This document shows, piece by piece, positions 27,701-35,877 of a stretch of 64,000 bases of DNA. This DNA is from Stieleria mannarensis (GTDB lineage Bacteria > Planctomycetota > Planctomycetia > Pirellulales > Pirellulaceae), in NCBI RefSeq assembly GCF_014154935.1, contig NZ_JACEHH010000001.1, forward strand, positions 310,001-374,000, in the 5' to 3' direction. A program made the translations under genes and the position numbers. Below the pieces are notes generated by a model. The model had not been told where the DNA came from. It searched no databases and saw only the letters and a list, made by a program, of their open reading frames with translations. The first letter of the stretch is position 1, and the number at the start of each line of letters is the position of its first letter.

Positions 27701-29465
27701 GTATCCGATCGACGCACTGATCATTCAGCAACGGTTGGTCGCCATGCCCGACCGGTTCGCCAAAGCGAAACGTTGGGGCGGCGGATTGTCGTTTGAAAAG
27801 GCCGAACAAACGGCCGGGCAATATGCGGCGAAGATCACGACCGAGTCCTCGGTCGACTACTTGAAATCGCTCGGGGAATCGATCGCGGACTGCGAGGATG
27901 ATCTGGCAATCCGATTGATGGATTTGCCACTGGAGATGGTTCTCGGTGGGGATGCCAAATCGGGACTGCAGATCGCGATCGATTCGGCCACCGGCTCGGA
28001 CGACGGTCGTGCGGCTTTGACGTCACTGTTCGATTCGCTGCGGGCACATTCACCCCAGCGGCCCGAGGATTGGTCGATTCCTGCGGCACAACTTTTGGTC
28101 TCGCTCAAAATACAGCCCGATGACCTGGATTCGTTGGCCGAACAGCTGACCGACCGGCTGCCTGACGAAGCGGCACTGCAGGTCACAGTCACGTCAACGT
28201 CGTTGAAACCGTTGGTGGATTTGTTCGTCGTTGCCGCGGCGGCTTCCGAAGTCGACTCCGACGCGGCACGGCGGATTGCAACGGACCTGGGCGAGTACCT
28301 GCGTCTGGTTGCGAGCAAACTTCACCAACCGGGGCTTGATTTGGCAGTCGCTTCGTTGAGCGGTGACGACGAAAGGTCACTGAACGCATTTTTGGATTCG
28401 ATGGAAGCTGCGCTCAAGTCGGGGCAAACACGGAGGAAGACTTATTTCGATGCCTGTTTCAAGATCGCGACGATCGCAGCCAAACGTGGCCAGATCTTGA
28501 CCTCTGCCAGGGCACTGATGTTGGCTCTGCGAGATGGCCCACCGCCCAGTCGCGTTGCCGTCGCATCGGATGCGTTTTCGATCAACCAAAACCAAAACCC
28601 TGGTAGGGTGCCCGTCGACGATGGGATGGAGGATTTGACGGCGCGACTACTGGAATTGGTCGACCTGTATTCCGACGTGACCGGAAAGAAGCTTGGTCAA
28701 CGGGAGCCCGATGTCGACGTGAAAGTGGATCCCGACACGATCGACACCGACGTCTGGCAGGCACTCGATCAAGCGTTCCGCAACGTCGTCTTGCCGAGTG
28801 GTCAGCCCGGGATGGTGTATCCGTATGCCATGCGGATTGCCTCGCGAACGAGTTATGACAACTATTCCAGCGACGATGACTTGAGCCCTCGATCGGTTTC
28901 GATCGCGATGGCACGCATCGCGAGAATCGCCGGCACGTCGGACTCGCTGTTGCAGTTGATCGCGTCGCGATTGGAGTCGGTGGCGGACAAAAAGGTCGCC
29001 GCGAGTGTCATGGTCGATGCCGCTCTGGCCGCTGGCGACAACGAGGCTTTGGCCGAGGCGCTGGATCGGTTTGCCCAGGCCGTGGACGAAAGCTTGCCGA
29101 GTGCAGAGACGCCAGCGACGAAGCCTCCCCAGATGAGCAGCATCTCGTCGCAGACCCAGCAAGAATCGTTTCAGAAAAGCGACCTCGTCGATCTGATGAC
29201 TCGTACGTTGGTGCCGCTGGTCGCGGCAAAGGACAGCGTCACGCCGCAGACCTATGCGAAGGCGACCGAACTGTTCGCCCGAACCGAGCGGTTGATCCAG
29301 TCGGACAGCTACACCGCCGGCCGGCACCGCGAGATCGCCCGGCGGATTCGCGACAAGGTGCTCGCCGGGACGGAGCAAGCGGCGGGGCACTCTGATTCGG
29401 AGGACGTTTTGAACCAGCCACTCGATGTGCTCAAACGGTGGATTTTGGGTGGGGGTGGCGGGTAG
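21744..29465 (+). CDS. Giant secreted tetratricopeptide-repeat protein
   Basis: 2573 residues from GTG 21744. A signal peptide or membrane anchor occupies about residues 8-34 (FWIFVCFATSLGWGLCW...VGAQ). The N-terminal 950 residues are dense TPR repeats (ASSYHLGRSLLAIGQTEKAA, NEALPIFTELGRIYSRAGQ, AMQIRLGRILVSAGRIDEA), with further TPR-like helices later (RARIELAELYTAAGRQSDAE). A Ser/Tyr-rich, low-complexity linker lies near residues 990-1040 and another near 1270. Cys is nearly absent. It probably is a periplasmic scaffold of great length. The gene stands alone, with a strong terminator-like hairpin at 29534-29577. No enzymatic motif was found. Confidence 0.9.
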   Translation: MSVFAANRSPHFWIFVCFATSLGWGLCWDRSVGAQETTDDQSSTVSEQERATAERFLQVLLRRPRPGTALNRVYGFHVQNGSLDDFIDSLDVPDDAPDAGRKRMILGLLQSQRGRHALAAEAFAKAESLQEDDYASSYHLGRSLLAIGQTEKAAAAIERAINRKPARNEALPIFTELGRIYSRAGQNEKALRVWQKLESLFPGDARVGGQIASTLADEGNVREALRRFESLAKTARKNDDKIAFAIQAAEMRRRLGQTDECTRDLEAILDRLRPGSWLYSDVRNRIEAGFLKSGDYDALANYYKEKLAESEDDLAMQIRLGRILVSAGRIDEAAETLAQAIKRAPDDAGVRLALIDVLVSKGDIAAAAQQFQSLAEKDPDNPDLLLRWGQTLLQDDSRPLAERRAAAAGVWQRLADRREDDAVVLSQIADRMRGIDRKDDAIGLYEQAITVDPDSPQYREYLGEYLHRLDRKDEAIQTWLSIAEGDRRNRDSLVRLAEVFSTFNEDDRAMEAWREAAELNLTFPQELRFARRLRDAELYDEAIARLDAAETIAETPDEQEQLLKDRIATYQEAGTLPQQIALLEAEPPTAENHRTLAMMHAAAGQWADAEIAIRRAIEKQPDDPRVLLVAAEIAEAQNRFADAVETFQTLARVEVRFQTNYLQRVAQLQMRLGQVDPAMETCDALIDANPASPESYQFLARLAFRAGRDDQAITALRRAMNIAPRDNAPRRMLASAFADRYRTEEAIELYWQAMRYESKSEDRIALVKQLAPLYERQNELDTLVGRIDQMAREDVDPRTIQLMISAAHEAVQDYGAARQAVDPLLAAQPRDVSLLETMVRLSDAADDVVTAAEFQERIVALADTPENRFKLVQLQLDADLIDIQTALSDRISLGSDPARLGAMIRSAVRRGDRPTAIAICEAALQRDPALWDVKLMLAQLLLHERGDDESENAPEETYPAPHRRAIELAREIRQQEVPLDALPPAARKQSGGSAARPAGYDTSPRRWTSSSYALARGYRLGRYASSNYSSSANSYTTVDPSSFGHARVLATAVELVAIAKRFPADEARIKMETLIDRTVALPAVEQIRDAAVIWERRAFQSILGYLTTSSSSTSEAEKALTEKLNWRLAELDPKEGAMYLRGMLMGKIRSAAQSKANSQTSDADKSGVTLTASQAQLVIKLYEQALADATAGGNSVPWSTLSDYRVILSRHFEQTGDTARAKQYALEKPAADASLNELISAIGYYLNLDQVDQADALVKRLLPAVRADGSGRSTSSSSVTGTAGHLATAGPHGAEFVDRHRFAILDAVLAQAIKNNMAAARRSTTLSDGTISTYVRSAQNSYYSFQVKAPLSTELLSQSVVNELSSLLPGPESGGQPRGLNLTDEVLEHLDRSPDDAPIREQKVRRVLAAFAHWWTQRPEECYDRIERLSRDFPDDVDLRIEQARLASELSQPRLALSLLDSIDPLDSGMLVRKEMAAMNLASQLGDVERARQAAERLFGMRMDTRTQLALADQLRRLGMPEKAAAVLRRLRGGRARDERTELQIAQAFLANDEHEAAAEVAYTLLRKLSSGRASTSNLAYYRQQAVSILRNAKRLDPLIEQAQRRVASAPASVRARIELAELYTAAGRQSDAEDLWGEIAKSKPNDPRQLIARAAALYKAKQYTEATELYLDAFEKDPQLLSRHVYDLTRAADRGDSDAMFRRLIQFDPESIQSYRYDNLINVGRRKAFTDAKRKFVAHALKNSQVKRDFYRYIRNIPATERKKIPAIRQAMIDVICSEDAFTATSSTWRVTSRSSGGTANGPLKDILSLLCSDAEARERFDKAVTKALQNEATAPTAAFLAALVDVADEEKRDDAIESIAGLMVSEVAAAAPGQPVISGGLLWQGGQALESVSEINEKTSLLVSIYEAAGRDQSVSMTDMRFSVGARLVDALAKDGQKARARMFLLDAYEKTDHSSDNLHNPGYGDYQDIQSYLSIAEKLDGIGYPIDALIIQQRLVAMPDRFAKAKRWGGGLSFEKAEQTAGQYAAKITTESSVDYLKSLGESIADCEDDLAIRLMDLPLEMVLGGDAKSGLQIAIDSATGSDDGRAALTSLFDSLRAHSPQRPEDWSIPAAQLLVSLKIQPDDLDSLAEQLTDRLPDEAALQVTVTSTSLKPLVDLFVVAAAASEVDSDAARRIATDLGEYLRLVASKLHQPGLDLAVASLSGDDERSLNAFLDSMEAALKSGQTRRKTYFDACFKIATIAAKRGQILTSARALMLALRDGPPPSRVAVASDAFSINQNQNPGRVPVDDGMEDLTARLLELVDLYSDVTGKKLGQREPDVDVKVDPDTIDTDVWQALDQAFRNVVLPSGQPGMVYPYAMRIASRTSYDNYSSDDDLSPRSVSIAMARIARIAGTSDSLLQLIASRLESVADKKVAASVMVDAALAAGDNEALAEALDRFAQAVDESLPSAETPATKPPQMSSISSQTQQESFQKSDLVDLMTRTLVPLVAAKDSVTPQTYAKATELFARTERLIQSDSYTAGRHREIARRIRDKVLAGTEQAAGHSDSEDVLNQPLDVLKRWILGGGGG

Positions 29466-29533
29466 CTGAGCGGTGCAGCCTTCGCTTCGCTACCCTCGAT
29501 TCCATACGCACCTGATGGGTTCAGAAACCTCCC

Positions 29534-29577
29534 CCCTTTCGATCGGCCGGCGGCTTTGCCACCGGCCGATCGAAGGG
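29534..29577 (+). terminator. Long hairpin after the giant TPR gene
   Basis: The left arm CCCTTTCGATCGGCCGG (29534-29550) pairs with the right arm CCGGCCGATCGAAGGG (29562-29577), 16 pairs with one bulged T and an 11-base loop. It lies 70 bases after the stop codon. No T-run follows, so it may act as a transcript 3'-end structure or Rho-dependent site instead of a simple intrinsic terminator. Confidence 0.6.
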
Positions 29578-29700
29578 AGGGGAATCGGCTTTCTTTCCTG
29601 GGGTGGCGGTCACTCCGCTGCGCTCGTTCCCTGACCCCAGGCTATGGATGTGGATGCCCTTTGGGCAAACAAAGAAGATCGATGATCACCACTGAGCGAA

Positions 29701-29747
29701 TCGCCCCTACCCTCGCTGTGCTCGCCCCTCCCTTCCAGGGTGGGCTG
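29701..29747. repeat. Copy of the CCCTCCC intergenic palindrome
   Basis: The sequence runs tcgcccctaccctcgct, gtgctcgcccctccc, ttccagggtgggct. It closely matches the element at 52369-52412 in order and sequence, with a more degenerate stem. Related bare palindromes occur at 47805-47825 and 47843-47861. It belongs to a dispersed intergenic family in this genome. Confidence 0.55.
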
Positions 29748-29820
29748 GCGAAAATCAATGGAACTTGGAACGTTGCGTAGGTTCGGGGACGTTCAGCGAT
29801 TCTGCTGGATCCCTCGATTG

Positions 29821-29924
29821 CAAATTGCAAACTGTTCATTGCAAAATTCAAATTTGCCGGCAATCGTCGCTCAAATCATTTCGCAATTTGCACTGTTCAT
29901 TTTGCAATTTGCAATCGTTGCCGG
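29821..29924. repeat. AT-rich double repeat
   Basis: Two diverged copies of a roughly 45-base unit lie in tandem (about 29821-29866 and 29883-29924). Each contains ACTGTTCATT flanked by TTGCAA and AATTTGC motifs and ends with GCCGG. The stretch is markedly AT-rich against its GC-rich surroundings and lies between the TPR gene and purL. The rest of the 29466-30147 gap holds the hairpin, the CCCTCCC element and unremarkable sequence. Confidence 0.55.
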
Positions 29925-30147
29925 TTCGCCAGTTTTCGACGCCACGTACTTTTCATCAGGCCACTTCCAGGGAGGGTTTTGTAGGATCGGTAGAGACCGC
30001 GTCCTCCGGGAGGGTGACTTCATTTCCTAGCCCGGTTTCCCTCCCTTCCGCCGGTTCTCGGCAATCGCCACGGATTTCGATACACTTCTCCGCACGCGGG
30101 AGTTTTCCTGCCCGCACCGCATTTCTTCCCCGCACCAGGACACGACG

Positions 30148-33108
30148 ATGCCGCTGTGGCAGATTGACATTTATCCCGCTGAGAACGAGATCGACCGCGA
30201 GGGTGCTCGCACCAGCGAGGAGATTCATGAGTTGGGCATCGGTGACGACGTGCCGGTCGTTTTCGCCCGCGGTTTCTTGGTTCAGGGCGAGATCGACGGC
30301 GACCAGGCCGAGCAGATCGCCCAGCGGTTGTTGGCCGATTCGGTGACCGAGCGGACCGTCGTGGCGGTCGCCGGGGATGCGGTGTTGAGCCAGCCGCCGG
30401 CCCCCTCGGATGACATCCGGCTGGTCAACGTGTTGCCCAAACCCGGCGTGATGGACCCGGTCGCGGCCAGCACGATCGGTGCGGCCCGCGATTGCGGATT
30501 CGACGTGCAATCGGTTCGCACGATGCGAAAGTACTGGATCAGCGGTGTCGATGAGCCGACGTTTCAAACGATTTGCCGTCGCGCCCTGTCCAACGACTCG
30601 ATCGAACAGGTCGTCGCCGGACCGCTGGAAATGGACCAACTGGATGTCGGCACGGCCTATGACTTTGAACTCGTCCGCGTCCCGATCCGCAGCCTGAGCG
30701 ACGACGAACTGGAAACGCTCTCGCGTGAAGGCCAGCTGTACTTGACGTTGGTCGAAATGCAGACGATTCGCGACCACTTCGTTTCTCTGAATCGTGATCC
30801 GACCGACATCGAACTGGAGACGATCGCCCAGACCTGGTCGGAACACTGCAGCCACAAGACGTTGGCCGGACGGATTCATTACCGCGGAATCGGCGCTGAC
30901 GGAACGCCCGGCGGTGACGAGCGACAGTATGACAACATGCTCAAGGAGACGATTTTTGCGGCCACGCAATCGATCCGCAAGAGCTTGGGCGATGATGATT
31001 GGTGCGTCAGCGTGTTCAAAGACAACGCCGGCGTGGTGACCTTTGACGATGATTTCCACGCCTGTTTCAAAGTCGAAACGCACAATCACCCCTCGGCACT
31101 GGAACCCTATGGCGGTGCCAACACCGGGATCGGCGGGGTGATCCGCGACCCGATGGGAACCGGCATGGGGGCTAAACCGGTCTGCAACACCGACGTGTTT
31201 TGTTTTGCCCCGCCGGACACGCCGGCCGACCAGTTGCCGCCGGGCGTGCTGCACCCGCGACGTGTGATGAAGGGTGTCGTCGCCGGCGTGCGTGACTATG
31301 GCAACCGAATGGGCATCCCGACGGTCAACGGCGCGGTCTATTTCGACAAACGATACTTGGGCAACCCGCTGGTTTACGCCGGAAACGTCGGCATGATTCC
31401 CGTCGGCATGGAAGACAAACAAGTTCACCCGAACGATCTGATCGTTTCGATCGGGGGCCGGACCGGACGCGACGGAATCCACGGCGCGACGTTCAGCTCG
31501 GCAGAATTGACCAGCGAATCGGAATCGTTGTCCGGCGGCGCGGTTCAGATCGGCAACGCGATCACCGAAAAAATGGTGTTGGATGTGTTGATGCAGGCCC
31601 GCGATCGTGGGCTCTACAACGCCGTCACGGACTGTGGCGCCGGCGGTTTTTCCAGCGCCGTCGGCGAAATGGGTGAAGACGTCGGGGCGGAGGTCTGGTT
31701 GGAGAAGGCGCCGCTGAAGTACGACGGATTGTCCTACACCGAAATCTGGATCTCCGAGGCCCAGGAGCGGATGGTGCTGGCCGTGCCGCGGACAAAGTGG
31801 GACGAGCTGCGTGAGCTGTGCGAGAGCGAAGGCGTCGAGGCGGCGATCCTGGGCGAGTTCAAGCCGACCGGGCAGTTGCATCTGACCTACCACGGCGAAA
31901 CCGTCGGCAACGTCTCGATGCAATTCTTGCACGACGGTCGCCCGCCGGTGATCCGCGATGCCGTGTACGATCCGCCGGCCGTCGTGCCACTGGATCTGCC
32001 CGCTTCCGTTTCGGCGGAAACGCATCAACAGACGCTACTAAAAATCCTGTCCAGTTTGAACGTGGCCAGTAAACATTGGGTGATCCGCCAATACGATCAC
32101 GAGGTTCAAGGCGGCAGCGTCGTCAAGCCGCTGGTCGGACCGCAATGTGACGGCCCCGGCGATGCCGCCGTGATTCGTCCGCTGCTTTCCAGCACGCGCG
32201 GGCTGGTGATTTCCTGTGGCATGAACCCGCACTACGGCGACTTTGACACCTATCACATGGCCGCCTCGGCGATCGACGAAGCGATGCGGAATGCCGTGGC
32301 GGTGGGTGCGGACCCGAGTAAGATCGCGATCCTGGACAACTTCTGCTGGGGTTACACCGATCGCCCCGAAACGCTCGGCTCGCTGGTTCGCGCCGCGATC
32401 GCCTGCCAGGACGTCGCCGTCGCCTTGGGCACCCCGTTCGTCAGCGGCAAGGACAGCTTGAACAACGAATTCAGCTACTTCGACGACAGCGGCGAAAAGC
32501 AAACGATTTCGATCCCGCCGAGTTTATTGATCAGTGCGATGGGGCAGATCGCCGACGTCTCGCTGGCCGTGACGATGGACGCCAAGCAGTCGGGCAATGC
32601 GGTCTTCCTGATCGGGACGACCAAGGACGAACTGGGCGGGTCGCATTACTGTCTGAGCGAAAACCGATCCGGCGGCAACGTCCCGACGGTCGACGTCCCG
32701 GTGGCCAAGGCGACGTTCGCGGCGGTCCACGAGGCGATTTCGGCGCGAATGCTGCGAGCCTGTCACGACCTCAGCGAGGGCGGTTTGGCCGTCGCGGCGA
32801 CGGAAATGGCGATGGCCGGCGGATTGGGCATGGAGCTGGATTTGGACGCGGTCGCAGAAATCTCCGCCGAGGGGCTGTCCGACACGTCGCTGCTGTTCAG
32901 CGAATCCAATTCGCGGTTCCTGGTCGAATTGCCGGTGGATCTGGTGGACCAGTTCACCCCGATCTTTTACGCTCACGGCGTCCAGGCGGCTCGAGTAGGT
33001 ACAATAACCGAGAACAGAAAACTGACCGTCACGCGATCCGGTGCCACCGTGCTGGACATCGAAATCGCGGCGGCCAAAGACGCTTGGCAAAAACCACTCG
33101 ACTGGTAA
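30148..33108 (+). CDS. purL: Phosphoribosylformylglycinamidine synthase, synthetase subunit with fused PurS-like modules
   Basis: 986 residues. It converts FGAR to FGAM in purine synthesis. Residues 1-95 and about 97-195 look like two PurS-type ferredoxin folds (second one: [20 protein letters not shown], then [11 protein letters not shown]). The ATP-grasp-like PurM fold begins with [21 protein letters not shown], followed by [32 protein letters not shown] and [16 protein letters not shown], all diagnostic of PurL. The protein ends at [10 protein letters not shown] without a C-terminal glutaminase, so a separate PurQ must exist elsewhere. It is intermediate between small PurL plus free PurS and the large E. 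coli type. The next gene starts four bases later. Confidence 0.93.
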   Translation: MPLWQIDIYPAENEIDREGARTSEEIHELGIGDDVPVVFARGFLVQGEIDGDQAEQIAQRLLADSVTERTVVAVAGDAVLSQPPAPSDDIRLVNVLPKPGVMDPVAASTIGAARDCGFDVQSVRTMRKYWISGVDEPTFQTICRRALSNDSIEQVVAGPLEMDQLDVGTAYDFELVRVPIRSLSDDELETLSREGQLYLTLVEMQTIRDHFVSLNRDPTDIELETIAQTWSEHCSHKTLAGRIHYRGIGADGTPGGDERQYDNMLKETIFAATQSIRKSLGDDDWCVSVFKDNAGVVTFDDDFHACFKVETHNHPSALEPYGGANTGIGGVIRDPMGTGMGAKPVCNTDVFCFAPPDTPADQLPPGVLHPRRVMKGVVAGVRDYGNRMGIPTVNGAVYFDKRYLGNPLVYAGNVGMIPVGMEDKQVHPNDLIVSIGGRTGRDGIHGATFSSAELTSESESLSGGAVQIGNAITEKMVLDVLMQARDRGLYNAVTDCGAGGFSSAVGEMGEDVGAEVWLEKAPLKYDGLSYTEIWISEAQERMVLAVPRTKWDELRELCESEGVEAAILGEFKPTGQLHLTYHGETVGNVSMQFLHDGRPPVIRDAVYDPPAVVPLDLPASVSAETHQQTLLKILSSLNVASKHWVIRQYDHEVQGGSVVKPLVGPQCDGPGDAAVIRPLLSSTRGLVISCGMNPHYGDFDTYHMAASAIDEAMRNAVAVGADPSKIAILDNFCWGYTDRPETLGSLVRAAIACQDVAVALGTPFVSGKDSLNNEFSYFDDSGEKQTISIPPSLLISAMGQIADVSLAVTMDAKQSGNAVFLIGTTKDELGGSHYCLSENRSGGNVPTVDVPVAKATFAAVHEAISARMLRACHDLSEGGLAVAATEMAMAGGLGMELDLDAVAEISAEGLSDTSLLFSESNSRFLVELPVDLVDQFTPIFYAHGVQAARVGTITENRKLTVTRSGATVLDIEIAAAKDAWQKPLDW

Positions 33109-33112
33109 CCGG

Positions 33113-34150
33113 ATGATCTCTCCCAGCTCGCAATCCGATTCGACAACAACGCCGACCTGGACGGTGGTGGTTTCACGCGGACAATCCCGCAACCCCGCCA
33201 AACGTTCGCTGGAACAATCCATCGCCGATGCGGCGTCGGTGCTCGAAGGTGCCGACGTGTTGGTCGTTCCGCACCTGTACGATTTGCCCAAAGGCGGAGA
33301 GTCGCTTGAGAAGCTGTCCGAGCTGGAAGGCAACCTGATCGTCGTCTCGTGGATCTTTCCCCGGGCGGCCCATTGGGTGTTGGACCGAAATGGCGTTCGC
33401 GGGCAATTCGTCCCGGTGGCGATCGGAGACGCCGACGACGAGGACGAAGAATCAGCCGAGCCGGCCGAGTCGGATGTCGATCGCGTTGCCGATTTGTATC
33501 CCCGCCCGAAGCGTCAAATCCACTGCATCGATTTAAAGGCCGAGCAGAGTCTGGAACGGTTCACCGAAGCGATCCGGGGGCTGGTCCTGGGGGAAGACGA
33601 TTCCCAGGAAATGACCTCCGGCGACGCATCGTCGTCCGGCGAGACTTCGTTGCCGATCGTCGGCGGCCAAATCGTCCAGGTCGATGAAACGACGTCCCGC
33701 CGCTGGTATCCGGTGATCGATTTCAGCCGCTGCACCAACTGCATGGAGTGCGTCGACTTTTGCCTGTTCGGCGTCTATGGGGTCGATGCGGCCGAAACGA
33801 TCCTTGTCGAACAACCCGACAACTGTCGTAAAGGGTGTCCGGCCTGCAGTCGGGTCTGTCCTGAGAACGCGATCATTTTCCCACAACACAAAGCGCCGGC
33901 GATCGCGGGGGCCGAAACCGGTGGCAGCGAAGGGTTCAAGATCGACCTGTCGAAGTTGTTCGGTGCTCCCGATGGCGGTGACGATGCGATCGCAACGGCC
34001 GCCCGCGAACGCGACGAACAATTGCTGCTGGCCGGCCGCACCGCCGTCGGAATCGACGAGCAACTGCAGCGCCGTCAACAGGACTTGATGGCCCAGCCCA
34101 AAGACGACCTGGATCGCTTGATCGATTCGCTGGACGAATTGGATCTGTAA
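33113..34150 (+). CDS. 4Fe-4S dicluster ferredoxin-domain protein
   Basis: 345 residues from ATG 33113, four bases after the purL stop, so probably co-transcribed. The N-terminal part (residues 15-160) is an alpha/beta domain (TWTVVVSRGQSRNPAKRSL, DVLVVPHLYDLPKGG) with an acidic linker at 106-121. Two cluster motifs follow: C207-x2-C210-x2-C213-x3-C217 (CTNCMECVDFC) and C238-x3-C242-x2-C245-x3-C249 (CRKGCPACSRVC). The tail is charged and probably helical. It is cytoplasmic, with no signal or membrane segment. An electron-transfer role is clear, but the partner is not. A link to purine synthesis is only by position. I do not recognise a named family. Confidence 0.82.
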   Translation: MISPSSQSDSTTTPTWTVVVSRGQSRNPAKRSLEQSIADAASVLEGADVLVVPHLYDLPKGGESLEKLSELEGNLIVVSWIFPRAAHWVLDRNGVRGQFVPVAIGDADDEDEESAEPAESDVDRVADLYPRPKRQIHCIDLKAEQSLERFTEAIRGLVLGEDDSQEMTSGDASSSGETSLPIVGGQIVQVDETTSRRWYPVIDFSRCTNCMECVDFCLFGVYGVDAAETILVEQPDNCRKGCPACSRVCPENAIIFPQHKAPAIAGAETGGSEGFKIDLSKLFGAPDGGDDAIATAARERDEQLLLAGRTAVGIDEQLQRRQQDLMAQPKDDLDRLIDSLDELDL

Positions 34151-34236
34151 CGGTGGGTGTCTTCCGCACATCGGTCGGCAATGGCGGATGGCTGAACGAT
34201 TTCTAGCGGCTGGAGGCAGCTATCGAATGCGGCATC

Positions 34237-34272
34237 AAAAAAAGAGCACGGCCGAATCAACGACCGTGCTCT
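34237..34272 (-). terminator. Intrinsic terminator of the thioredoxin-like gene
   Basis: Read on the minus strand, AGAGCACGG (34272-34264) pairs with CCGTGCTCT (34251-34243), a perfect 9-bp stem with a 12-base loop, followed directly by a run of seven T. It lies about 40 bases after the stop codon at 34310. Confidence 0.85.
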
Positions 34273-34309
34273 CCAGCGTGTGTTTCAAGGACCAACGAAG
34301 AACGGTGAA

Positions 34310-34891
34310 CTAGTTGATCGCCTTGTTGACCGCTTTCATCACGGCGGCGACGTTCACCTTGTCGGCTTTGTTGAACTTGCGAGCCGCGACGACTTTGCTG
34401 TCGTTGGCGATCACGACCGTCACGGCCGCCTTTTCGTCGATCTTGTAGTTGCTCGGTCCGGTCTCGTGGTCGTTTGCGATGACGACCGGAACCGCGGTTG
34501 CACCCGAGGTTTCGGCAACCTTGGTGGCGACGTCTTTCAATGCATCGGCGTCTTTGCCCATCAGCGTCACGAAGCCTTTCAGTTTGGCGTCTTCGTTCGC
34601 TTTGACCGCCGCATCAATTTCCTTGACCAGTTCATTGAGCTTTCCACCGGTGTCGCGTGCGAACACCATCACCATCGGGCGCGAGCCGTATTTGCAGCGA
34701 TAGCAAAGTTTTTCACCTTGCTCGACGCCATCATCTTCGGCACCGCAGACTTTCGTGACGTAGAACGCTCCGATCGCATCGCCAGCCTTCAAGCCCTTTG
34801 CGGCTTTCTTCTTCTTTGCCGACTCCTCGGCCGAAACCACCGAACAGACCAGCAAACCAAATACAGCCAAAGGCAACATCAAACGAGACAT
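34310..34891 (-). CDS. Secreted thioredoxin-like protein
   Basis: 193 residues from the ATG at 34891, which has TTGGAG nine bases upstream. The longer frame from 34987 lacks such a site. A signal peptide ends near CSVVSAEE (about residue 21), followed by a Lys-rich stretch. The motif C63-Y-R-C66 (LCYRCKYGSRPMVMVFAR) is in thioredoxin-like position before a beta-strand, and Cys49 precedes it. Residues 75-190 alternate strands and helices (TAVPVVIANDHETGP, AAVTVVIANDSKVVAAR). I recall similar small exported proteins in planctomycetes. An exported redox or peroxiredoxin-like function is plausible but unproven. A clear terminator follows. Confidence 0.72.
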   Translation of the reverse strand: MSRLMLPLAVFGLLVCSVVSAEESAKKKKAAKGLKAGDAIGAFYVTKVCGAEDDGVEQGEKLCYRCKYGSRPMVMVFARDTGGKLNELVKEIDAAVKANEDAKLKGFVTLMGKDADALKDVATKVAETSGATAVPVVIANDHETGPSNYKIDEKAAVTVVIANDSKVVAARKFNKADKVNVAAVMKAVNKAIN

Positions 34892-35285
34892 GCGTTGAAT
34901 CTCCAACAGAAAGGGAGGCAAAAAAAGGAGGGACGTTTCTCTTACTCTCAAGGGCGTTTTCACAGACGCCCTGCCGGTAATGGGCAAACCATCTTACCAT
35001 CCGCCACCACAACCCGCAGGTTCGTCACAAAACTACTGCAAAAAAAATCGCGATGGCGATAATCCCGTCCCCAGGCGGAGATCGGGAACGAGGCATCGAG
35101 GAGAGTCGCCGTGTTCTCCGAACTCGGCGCACGAAAAAGCGAAGCTTTGCCGCGCGTCAACCTCGGACACCGCAGTGGGTCCGCAGCGCTTTTCTCCCAG
35201 GTTTTCTTGTAAGACCCCGCCGATTCGTCCGTGTACAACAATAGAAGCCTCGTCTGCCGCTTTCATCTGATGAACGTTTGATCCA
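34892..35285. other. Divergent intergenic region between thioredoxin-like and sigma genes
   Basis: About 390 bases. It must hold promoters for both divergent genes. Only short shadow frames were seen. An A-rich tract at 35039-35048 and scattered AT-rich hexamers lie here, but no paired promoter boxes could be fixed. Confidence 0.4.
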
Positions 35286-35876
35286 GTGTCAGCCTTTCCC
35301 ATCACACGACCGAGCCTGCTTTTGCGGTTGCGTGACCGTGAAAATCACGGGGCGTGGAGCGAGTTTTTGGAGATCTACGAGCCGGTGATCTACCGTTTGG
35401 CCCGGCGACGACAGTTGCAGGACGCCGATGCCCGTGAGATCGTCCAGGAGGTTCTGCTGCGAGTTGCCGCGGCGATCGACCGCTTCGACCCGGAGGCGTC
35501 TGGGTCGTTCCGAGGCTGGCTGTCCCAAACCACGCGGCGCGTCGTCGTGGATCGATTTCGACGACTTGCCGCGACCGCCTGCCCCGTGGGTGGCCAGTCG
35601 GATCCGTTTGCGGAGGTGGCCGACGGTTCGGAAAACCCCTTTGAGGTGGAATTCGATTTGGAGCACCGCCGGCAACTGTTTCGCTGTGCCGCCGAGCACC
35701 TCCAACGTGAGCTGTCGGCGACGAGCTGGACGGCGTTTTGGCGGACGGCGGTGCAAGGCCATCCGGCACGTGTGGTGGCGTCGCAGCTGGGCATCAGTGA
35801 AGGCGCGGTGTATGTGGCGCGCTGCCGAGTCCTGAAACGGATCCGAGAATTCATCGAACTGCGGGAGGCGGAGTGA
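35286..35876 (+). CDS. ECF-type RNA polymerase sigma factor
   Basis: 196 residues from GTG 35286. The sigma-2 region is seen in WSEFLEIYEPVIYRLARRRQ, ADAREIVQEVLLRVAAAID and FRGWLSQTTRRVVVDRFRR. After a linker of about 50 residues, the sigma-4 helix-turn-helix is seen in GHPARVVASQLGISEGAVYV then ARCRVLKRIREFI. Its length and the partner gene are those of the planctomycete ECF groups linked to kinases. The stop at 35874-35876 lies one base before the kinase ATG, showing tight coupling. It probably directs a small regulon activated by the downstream kinase or freed from its zinc-finger domain. Confidence 0.9.
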   Translation: MSAFPITRPSLLLRLRDRENHGAWSEFLEIYEPVIYRLARRRQLQDADAREIVQEVLLRVAAAIDRFDPEASGSFRGWLSQTTRRVVVDRFRRLAATACPVGGQSDPFAEVADGSENPFEVEFDLEHRRQLFRCAAEHLQRELSATSWTAFWRTAVQGHPARVVASQLGISEGAVYVARCRVLKRIREFIELREAE

Positions 35877-35877
35877 A

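Noticed and set aside
29940-30147. Riboswitch upstream of purL
   Set aside because: No purine-riboswitch core or other known aptamer pattern could be found by eye.
29956-32028. Minus-strand frame of 690 residues opposite purL
   Set aside because: His/Arg/Gln-rich without domain signs; it mirrors the codon structure of purL. Kept out as a shadow.
34237-34272. Terminator for the plus-strand ferredoxin-type gene
   Set aside because: The T-run stands only on the minus-strand side; on the plus strand the hairpin is not followed by T.
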